A DNA stretch of 64,000 bases from Candidatus Saccharimonadota bacterium (GTDB lineage Bacteria; Patescibacteriota; Saccharimonadia; Saccharimonadales; Saccharimonadaceae), in the NCBI GenBank assembly GCA_024699125.1, contig JAILQE010000002.1, forward strand, positions 1 through 64,000, in the 5' to 3' direction. Below, in pieces: positions 59,607 through 64,000 of the stretch (position 1 is its first letter; every line of letters starts with the position of its first letter). Under the pieces are notes generated by a model that saw nothing but the letters and a program-made list of their open reading frames with translations, did no database searches and was not told the origin of the DNA. The position numbers and the translations under genes are program-made.

Positions 59607-59641
59607 TAGGCTCGGAGGCCTTTTTACAGAGGGATTTTACA

Positions 59642-59670
59642 TTGACAAAATCGATAAAATATGATACAAT
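59642..59670 (+). promoter_or_regulatory. Promoter of the gene at 59730
   Basis: A perfect TTGACA (59642-59647) and TACAAT (59665-59670) are 17 bp apart. The leader of about 50 bases ends in AAAAGGAGGG. Confidence 0.75.
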
Positions 59671-59729
59671 TGTGAGTGAAGAGGTCTTTTTGTCGGGCCA
59701 AATAGAACTTTGAAAAGGAGGGCATTTTT

Positions 59730-60689
59730 ATGAGCAAGAAGAAGACCGAAGACAAGGAAAAGAAAGTCAAGGTCAAGGAGATAGCTAACTCTTGGCTTGC
59801 CGGGCTTGATTACCAGGGCAAGAAGATAGGCTTTTTTAGGAAGTTTTTTCTTCGTAATAAGCTTCTCGATGTGTCCGAGTGGAGTTTTACGCATCGGGCG
59901 ACTTATGGTGGGTCTATTGAGGTTTTGAATCAGAACCGTAAGTTGACTCATTATTCAATGATCGATTATAGACCTTCGCAGATTACCGAAACCATCAGAG
60001 TTATGATGGGCGCCGGTATCGATATTCATAATATCGAGGAGGTCTACAACAGATCTGAGCTTCAGGAGTTCAAGACCGTCATGGTCAGCCAGGACGGGAC
60101 TAGATCTGAGATTATTTTGAAGCGTAGTAAGGACACGCTCGATAAAACTGTGATTGGCAAGAAGAAGCCGATCGAAGTTACTTTTGATTCCCCGATCGAC
60201 GCTTACATCGTTTATGGGCAGAAGGGTCATCCGACGCGACTGCTCAGAATTTGCCGTGCAAAGGCTAACGAAGGTAAGGTCTGCTGGATCTATACCGAGG
60301 TGTTCCCTATGCCGCGCAAGAACGTGCTTGAGCAGTTCGACTATTACCAGAAGACCGGCATGCAGTTTTTCCGGGTTTTCTTGGTAATGCAGTATCTCTG
60401 GATGCAGAAGGACCGTAAGAAGTTCTTCTTCGTTGCCGGAGAGCGGCAGGGGTCTGAGTACAAGGCGGATCCGAGAGATCCGTATAAGCACTTCAAACGC
60501 GTTAAGGTGCCGATCTATGATTATAGATTGGGTGATCTTTCGACTTTGAAGGCTGAGCCTCGCGATGTCAAGGATTGGCACACTACAATTCGCGGTTTTG
60601 CGATGCGTGGATGGCCGAAGGAAGAGGATTATGTCCTCGAGGTTCCCGGTATCATGGAAGACATCGAGTTGCAGGAGGTGGATGCATGA
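59730..60689 (+). CDS. Soluble protein of unknown function
   Basis: A 319-residue protein with a Lys/Glu-rich N-terminus (KKKTEDKEKKVKVKE), followed by a folded, mixed alpha/beta region and a final acidic tail. Recurrent Arg/Lys and aromatic patches (RKKFFFVAGERQG, YKHFKRVKVPIYDYRLG) suggest nucleic acid or phosphate contact, though no motif confirms it. No signal peptide or membrane helix is visible. It has its own strong promoter and GGAGG site, with a 15-codon frame overlapping the stop. I do not recognise the family. Confidence 0.6.
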   Translation: MSKKKTEDKEKKVKVKEIANSWLAGLDYQGKKIGFFRKFFLRNKLLDVSEWSFTHRATYGGSIEVLNQNRKLTHYSMIDYRPSQITETIRVMMGAGIDIHNIEEVYNRSELQEFKTVMVSQDGTRSEIILKRSKDTLDKTVIGKKKPIEVTFDSPIDAYIVYGQKGHPTRLLRICRAKANEGKVCWIYTEVFPMPRKNVLEQFDYYQKTGMQFFRVFLVMQYLWMQKDRKKFFFVAGERQGSEYKADPRDPYKHFKRVKVPIYDYRLGDLSTLKAEPRDVKDWHTTIRGFAMRGWPKEEDYVLEVPGIMEDIELQEVDA

Positions 60690-60733
60690 TTGTAATCATC
60701 GTATTGGCCATTTTGACGACAATGGCATCTTGA
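60686..60733 (+). CDS. Possible 15-residue hydrophobic peptide
   Basis: ATG overlaps the TGA of the previous gene (ATGA), and GCAGGAGGTGG lies just before it. The frame reads MIVIIVLAILTTMAS and ends in TGA. It has the form of a very small membrane peptide translated by coupling. It may also be a chance frame, so confidence is low. Confidence 0.3.
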   Translation: MIVIIVLAILTTMAS

Positions 60734-60761
60734 TTTGCGCAAAATGCCAACTTCTAAAAAG

Positions 60762-60789
60762 AAGGTCGCCCTTAGGGGCGGCCTTTTTC
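60762..60789 (+). terminator. Terminator of the 59730 gene
   Basis: AAGGTCGCCC and GGGCGGCCTT form a stem (one G-U) around TTAG, flanked by A and T runs. Confidence 0.85.
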
Positions 60790-60848
60790 ATTTCTTGTAT
60801 GGGAGCTTTTGTTCCCTTTTGTATTTTTCGAGACAGGCTGGGCAGATC

Positions 60849-60971
60849 ATGGGCCTAAAAGACAATTATGGGAAGATGGCTGCGGTTTGTTTCCTTGTTT
60901 CTCTTCTCGTAGCATTTGTCGAGTATTTTGTACTCGCATATACACGCAAAAAAGAGGGGTTGCTCATTTGA
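60849..60971 (+). CDS. Possible 40-residue single-helix membrane protein
   Basis: The frame reads MGLKDNYGKMAAVCFLVSLL and continues with one hydrophobic helix (residues 10-30) and a basic end. No good ribosome-binding site is seen, and its last codons form the left arm of a terminator. It is reported as the only candidate in this 383-base interval; evidence is weak. Confidence 0.25.
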   Translation: MGLKDNYGKMAAVCFLVSLLVAFVEYFVLAYTRKKEGLLI

Positions 60972-60984
60972 GTGACCCTTTTTC
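60956..60984 (+). terminator. Rho-independent terminator
   Basis: GGGTTGCTCA and AGTGACCC form a mostly paired stem around TTTG, followed by TTTTTC. It lies before the next promoter. Confidence 0.7.
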
Positions 60985-61005
60985 ATGCTTCTAGCATGGT
61001 TGCTC

Positions 61006-61116
61006 TGGACAAATTAAAGTTTTTATGCTATAATTATAGGTAATCTTCTGACTATTGTTAGAGGCTTCGTTTCGCCACTCAGCTGTGGCGTGTGCTCCTT
61101 AACAGGAGGTGTTAAC
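61006..61116 (+). promoter_or_regulatory. Promoter and leader with anti-SD hairpin of the gene at 61117
   Basis: TGGACA (61006-61011) and TATAAT (61029-61034) are 17 bp apart. The leader of about 75 bases has the stem CGCCAC/GTGGCG (61073-61090). CTCCT (61095-61099) can then pair with AGGAG (61104-61108) of the ribosome-binding site. Confidence 0.55.
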
Positions 61117-61650
61117 ATGTTTGAGATGTATGATACCATTGAGCGTTTAGACATCGATGGTGGTATTCTGTATATCAGAATACTTGTTTTCGCAGGTTGT
61201 TTGCTCGTGGCCATTGGTTTGCTCATAGCTACGCTTTTGTATGGGCGTTGGCTTGATCAGGATGACGATGCTATTATGGAGGACAATAGATCTATTCTGA
61301 AAAAAATGCTTGACTGGGTACAGCTTGCTCCCGACTCACTGTTAGTTGCGATCGTGTTACTGCTGATAGCAGGTTTCGTAGGACTCTTTAACTATTTATC
61401 GACTCTTACGTTATGTGCTGGCTACGTACTTGGTGCTATGCTTGGTGCAACGGTTGGGATGTTCGACGATGATTCAATCCTTCTTAATTGCTTTCTATTT
61501 CTCTGTGTCTTCCTTGGCATTGCGTGTGTCATTCCTATGCCTGCGCTTGCGTTTGGCCTGTTCCCTGGTTTGACGACCGTTCTTGGTTGTGCCCTTTGTT
61601 GTGTTCTTGTCGCCAAGAGTATGTCGTCTCCTGATATACTAATCTCCTGA
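61117..61650 (+). CDS. Membrane protein with about four helices, unknown function
   Basis: A 177-residue protein. One helix near residues 20-45 is followed by an acidic cytoplasmic-type loop (WLDQDDDAIMEDNRS) and about three helices (72-90, 93-112, 120-165), with many Gly and Cys. No family is recognised. AGGAGG lies close to the ATG and can be masked by CTCCT upstream. It has its own promoter and terminator. Confidence 0.6.
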   Translation: MFEMYDTIERLDIDGGILYIRILVFAGCLLVAIGLLIATLLYGRWLDQDDDAIMEDNRSILKKMLDWVQLAPDSLLVAIVLLLIAGFVGLFNYLSTLTLCAGYVLGAMLGATVGMFDDDSILLNCFLFLCVFLGIACVIPMPALAFGLFPGLTTVLGCALCCVLVAKSMSSPDILIS

Positions 61651-61656
61651 CGTATT

Positions 61657-61682
61657 AAGCCGCTCGTATTGAGCGGCTTTTT
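61657..61682. terminator. Terminator between 61117-61650 and tdk
   Basis: AAGCCGCTC and GAGCGGCTT form a 9-bp stem around GTATT, followed by TTTTT. Confidence 0.85.
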
Positions 61683-62284
61683 CATGCTCCGAATTTGGTG
61701 TTTTTCTCTTTATATTTTAGGAAACAGTCTTGGCAAAGGGCGCGGTACTGGATGTCGGTGGTGCCGTCGTCTATTAGAATGTCTGGTCCGGTGGTAACGA
61801 GTTTGCCATTTAGAAAACGGGTGTTGACCGTGGCTTTTTTGCCACATTCGCAGATGGTTTTGAGCTCTTCGATGTTGTGGGCGATCTGTAAGAGGCGGGT
61901 GGCGCCTTCGAAGCCGCCATCGTCTTGGCGGAAATTGAGGCGGAGGCCGTAGGCGATAACAGGGATGTTGAGCTTAACGGCGACGAGCATGAGTTCGTCG
62001 GCTTGCTTTGGGGTTAAGAATTGGGCTTCATCTACAAGCACGCAGGCGACGTGCGGGAAGGCTTGGCTGATAACATCGTACAGGTTTACCTCGCGCGTAA
62101 AACAGAGGTCTGTTTCCCTTTCGGGCCCGATGCGGGTGAGCAATTTGGCACCGTTTTTGGTGTCGGTTTTTGGTTTAATCACGCAAACCTTATGTCCGCG
62201 CTCTTCGTAATTGAAGGCGACCTGCAAAAGCTGCATTGTTTTGCCGCACCCCATAGCTCCGTACCTAAAATGAAGTTTTGCCAT
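61682..62284 (-). CDS. tdk: Thymidine kinase (TK1 type)
   Basis: A 200-residue salvage enzyme that phosphorylates thymidine with ATP. The P-loop GAMGCGKT is near residues 9-16, the Walker B-like VDEAQF follows, and the zinc-binding pairs CECGKKA and CQDC form the lasso region. The sequence is a typical TK1-like tetrameric kinase. It fits a cell dependent on imported nucleosides. AAAGGG lies before the ATG. Its promoter region overlaps that of the gene at 62384. Confidence 0.95.
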   Translation of the reverse strand: MAKLHFRYGAMGCGKTMQLLQVAFNYEERGHKVCVIKPKTDTKNGAKLLTRIGPERETDLCFTREVNLYDVISQAFPHVACVLVDEAQFLTPKQADELMLVAVKLNIPVIAYGLRLNFRQDDGGFEGATRLLQIAHNIEELKTICECGKKATVNTRFLNGKLVTTGPDILIDDGTTDIQYRALCQDCFLKYKEKNTKFGA

Positions 62285-62292
62285 ATTTCCCT

Positions 62293-62357
62293 TTTACTTA
62301 TTTTATCATATGTGGTATAATAGAGAAGACAGGAAATAGTACCTGTCAAATTTTTTT
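62293..62357 (+). promoter_or_regulatory. Promoter followed at once by a terminator-like hairpin, upstream of 62384
   Basis: TTTACT (62293-62298) and TATAAT (62316-62321) are 17 bp apart. Starting at the expected first transcribed base, GACAGG pairs with CCTGTC (62328-62347) and is followed by AAATTTTTTT. A transcript could end after about 30 bases unless the hairpin is prevented. Confidence 0.6.
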
Positions 62358-62383
62358 GTTCTTTTACAAGGAGGTGGCAAAGT

Positions 62384-62635
62384 ATGTCAAGATCTAACGT
62401 AGGAGCTTTTAAGGCTTATCTTAAGGCCCTGTCCAGATTTCACCCGGACGTTGGCCGGAGTGAGAAGGATGAATGTGATGTAATTGTTGAAACTAGGAAT
62501 GAAGATGCGCTCAAGACCCTGGACGATATGCTGGAGCAATTGCATATTGGTTTTGTTATTGAGCGTGGTGAGTCACGTGTCGTCGTTAATTTCAACGATC
62601 CTGCAACTGCTGAGGCATTTTGCAAGGAATTCTGA
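62384..62635 (+). CDS. Small unknown protein, member 1 of a tandem family
   Basis: An 83-residue soluble protein. The segment from about residue 31 reads CDVIVETRNEDALKTLDDML, then FVIERGESRVVVNF and ATAEAFCKEF, a beta-alpha-beta-beta-alpha pattern. Equivalent segments occur in the next three genes. AAGGAGGTGG precedes the ATG; nearly the same GGAGGTGGCAAA sequence lies before the fourth family gene. No known family is recognised. Confidence 0.65.
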   Translation: MSRSNVGAFKAYLKALSRFHPDVGRSEKDECDVIVETRNEDALKTLDDMLEQLHIGFVIERGESRVVVNFNDPATAEAFCKEF

Positions 62636-62652
62636 TTTTTGGAGGTTCTAAG

Positions 62653-63006
62653 ATGGAGTTATCGCGTAGCCAAACCCTTGGTTTGGTTGGCCTCGCCGAA
62701 AGGCTGGCCGTGATGTTTGAAGGCAGTAATGAATGTTGTTATCCTGTTAAGTCTCAGCCCTCTGTTGTCGCAGTTTCTTTTGAGGGCAAACCGCGCGCTG
62801 CTCATGTAATAATAGAGACGTCGGAGAAGGTAAAAAAGTTGTTGACCGTAGTTTGGAACGATGAGAACGTATCATATCTTGAAATGGTTTTTCCAAATCA
62901 GGAAGTCAGGGATTCCTTTATGAATCTCTACAACGAAAGGGGTGTGGTGTATGTTGAAATTAAGGACTCTAAGTCCTGCAGAGAATTGTTTGAAAGCGGC
63001 CGGTGA
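62653..63006 (+). CDS. Small unknown protein, member 2 of a tandem family
   Basis: A 117-residue soluble protein. The module is at about residues 54-103: HVIIETSEKVKKLLTVVWND, then VSYLEMVFPNQEVRDSFMNL. It matches member 1 in the order beta, helix, beta and closing helix with a phenylalanine. The N-terminal half is different and contains a CC pair. GGAGG lies before the ATG. The end overlaps member 3 by 56 bp. Confidence 0.65.
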   Translation: MELSRSQTLGLVGLAERLAVMFEGSNECCYPVKSQPSVVAVSFEGKPRAAHVIIETSEKVKKLLTVVWNDENVSYLEMVFPNQEVRDSFMNLYNERGVVYVEIKDSKSCRELFESGR

Positions 63007-63499
63007 GTTTGGCCGAGATTTTAAGAGGTATTTGTGTACTGATTTAACCACTTGCGAGATTGATTGTTTCACTAAAAAGATTTTGGTTGATTGCTCTCAT
63101 AATCCGCTTCTTAGGGAGTACATTGAGGACAAACACTCGTTTTGGGGCAATAAGCTTTTTAGCTTTAGACACTATGCTAGTGGCGTGATGAGGATAACAT
63201 TTAAGTATCCGGAGTGTTTTAGGGAGTTCTTGAATAACCTTAGGCGATATGAATACCGTAAACTGAAGGATCGTATCGATGGCATCTTTGAGAACCCCGG
63301 GCCAATTAACCTCAGGATTCTCGGATGTATGGTGGATTTTTATTCTACCGATTCTAAATTGTTGGATCGTATCGACCGGCTGGTTCGCTGGGAGATGATT
63401 GGTCGTATCGTTGTTAAAACAGATACGAAACGATCGGTTCTGTTTTATGACCAGCAGGCCGCTGATCTTTTCCATTACAGACATCTGGCTACTTTGTGA
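62951..63499 (+). CDS. Unknown protein, member 3 of a tandem family, with two modules
   Basis: A 182-residue protein in which the module seems to occur twice. The first (about residues 31-95) includes KKILVDCSHNPLLREYIEDK and GVMRITFKYPECFREFLNNL. The second (about 115-178) includes CMVDFYSTDSKLLDRIDRLV and RSVLFYDQQAADLFHYRHL. The start is the ATG at 62951, inside member 2 in another frame and after AAAGGGG; a GTG three codons earlier is also possible. A terminator follows. Confidence 0.6.
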   Translation: MLKLRTLSPAENCLKAAGEFGRDFKRYLCTDLTTCEIDCFTKKILVDCSHNPLLREYIEDKHSFWGNKLFSFRHYASGVMRITFKYPECFREFLNNLRRYEYRKLKDRIDGIFENPGPINLRILGCMVDFYSTDSKLLDRIDRLVRWEMIGRIVVKTDTKRSVLFYDQQAADLFHYRHLATL

Positions 63500-63516
63500 C
63501 CTTGTACTTTGGATCT

Positions 63517-63540
63517 AGCCACCTCTCGGGGTGGCTTTTT
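63517..63540 (+). terminator. Terminator after the first three family genes
   Basis: AGCCACC and GGTGGCT form a 7-bp stem around TCTCGG, followed by TTTT. Confidence 0.8.
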
Positions 63541-63554
63541 CCTGCGTTTTGTGT

Positions 63555-63608
63555 TATAATATTAGCATGGCAGTGTTTCTGCTAAATCTACATTTTGGAG
63601 GTGGCAAA
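63555..63608 (+). promoter_or_regulatory. -10 box and short leader of family member 4
   Basis: TATAAT is at 63555-63560. An in-frame ATG lies six bases after it (63567), and a second ATG (63609) follows GGAGGTGGCAAA. TTAGCA and TGCTAA can pair in the leader. Confidence 0.5.
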
Positions 63609-63917
63609 ATGAGCTCTTTCATTCCTGATCTGTATCTTACTCACTATGTGGATATGTCAAATCTTGCGGCAAGTCTCCGCGAAACTTTTAAAGACGATTT
63701 GAGTCGTGTTTCTAGGAATATCAATTGCGTTACCGTTGAATACGGTACCCTGTCTCAGGTGAAGTACGTGGTTGAAAATGCCCATCGTGATTCTCTTTCT
63801 GAAGTCTTCGATATCGAATATTCTTCGGACGATTCTTCTCTTGTGATGATTTTTCATCGCAAGGAGGCCGCGAAGATGTTCGTTTGTTTCTATGAAGGCG
63901 CTAAGTATGAGGAATAA
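63609..63917 (+). CDS. Small unknown protein, member 4 of a tandem family
   Basis: A 102-residue soluble protein. Its module (about residues 38-98) reads CVTVEYGTLSQVKYVVENA, then FDIEYSSDDSSLVMIFHRKE and AAKMFVCFYEGA, in line with the preceding three genes. The start at 63609 is preferred because of the GGAGG site. A start at 63567 in the same frame, six bases after TATAAT, would add 14 residues. The window ends 83 bases later, so further members may follow. Confidence 0.6.
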   Translation: MSSFIPDLYLTHYVDMSNLAASLRETFKDDLSRVSRNINCVTVEYGTLSQVKYVVENAHRDSLSEVFDIEYSSDDSSLVMIFHRKEAAKMFVCFYEGAKYEE

Positions 63918-64000
63918 TTCTACGTAGTTAGGAGTTGTTTCGGAGGCAGTGATTCAGGTATTATCGAGTTATTTTTGTACAGCACCTATGGTGCGAAAAA

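Noticed and set aside
60735-60848. Longer version of the small frame ending at 60971
   Set aside because: It would start inside the previous terminator and read through it, without a ribosome-binding site.
63982-64000. GCACC-TAT-GGTGC hairpin at the right edge
   Set aside because: It is followed by As, not Ts, on the plus strand, and the window ends, so no function can be judged.

Overview
The window looks like a chromosomal segment of a Candidate Phyla Radiation (Patescibacteria) bacterium, most probably a Saccharibacteria (TM7) relative. This is inferred from the gene set and style: rpmH-rnpA-yidC-jag next to a DnaA-box-rich origin and dnaA-dnaN-recF, small TrbC/VirB2-like pilin subunits, monoderm-type surface genes (LCP, SLH, VanY-like), very tight packing and no biosynthetic operons. 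No 16S rRNA is present, so the assignment is not proven. The code is standard: TGA ends dnaN and the TetR gene, among others.

Layout. 1-14.7 kb holds pilin-like proteins, a small heat-shock protein, ComF, groES-groEL under a CIRCE operator, ackA, uvrA, truB and a recA-Nudix-recX operon. 14.8-24.6 kb is a surface-glycan locus (galE, glf, several glycosyltransferases, a Wzm/Wzt-type ABC exporter) that points to a galactofuranose-containing polymer. 24.5-29 kb has an SLH-domain surface protein, a membrane-anchored partner, a LexA-like DNA-binding protein and an LCP ligase. 29-35 kb is the replication-origin region. 35-41 kb has cell-wall and orphan surface proteins and an RlmD/TrmA-type methyltransferase. 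41.5-48 kb carries three tRNA genes, a MacB-like ABC pair, murE, a degraded Mur-ligase relative and a PP2C-type phosphatase. 48-56 kb has pyrG, secreted or anchored proteins, a GDPD-like protein, PAP2, HIT and valS. 56.1-64 kb looks different: orphan small and membrane proteins, a membrane pyrophosphatase, tdk, and a tandem family of small unknown proteins.

Three signals stand out. (1) All four tRNA genes (Ser-GCT, Ser-GGA, Arg-GCG, Ser-CGA) are followed by the same arrangement. A long hairpin starts exactly at the last A of the encoded CCA. One or more copies of that tRNA's own T-arm/acceptor 3' strand follow, most of them folded into a short helix with an AGGAT-ATCCT top. I do not recognise this as a described element. 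(2) Thirteen genes have a -10 box ending exactly six bases before the start codon, with no room for a ribosome-binding site; four more have seven. This indicates widespread leaderless transcription. East of 56.1 kb this pattern nearly disappears, and genes have strong Shine-Dalgarno sites and structured leaders, two of them with terminator-like hairpins. (3) Four neighbouring genes at 62.4-63.9 kb share an apparent beta-alpha-beta-beta-alpha module of about 55 residues, duplicated within one of them, with no family I can name.

The genes fit a small host-associated cell that imports most building blocks. Acetate kinase, the membrane pyrophosphatase, tdk and pyrG serve energy and nucleotide needs. 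The recA/uvrA/recX/recF genes give repair, and much of the remaining coding capacity goes to surface glycans, wall remodelling and pilin-like proteins.
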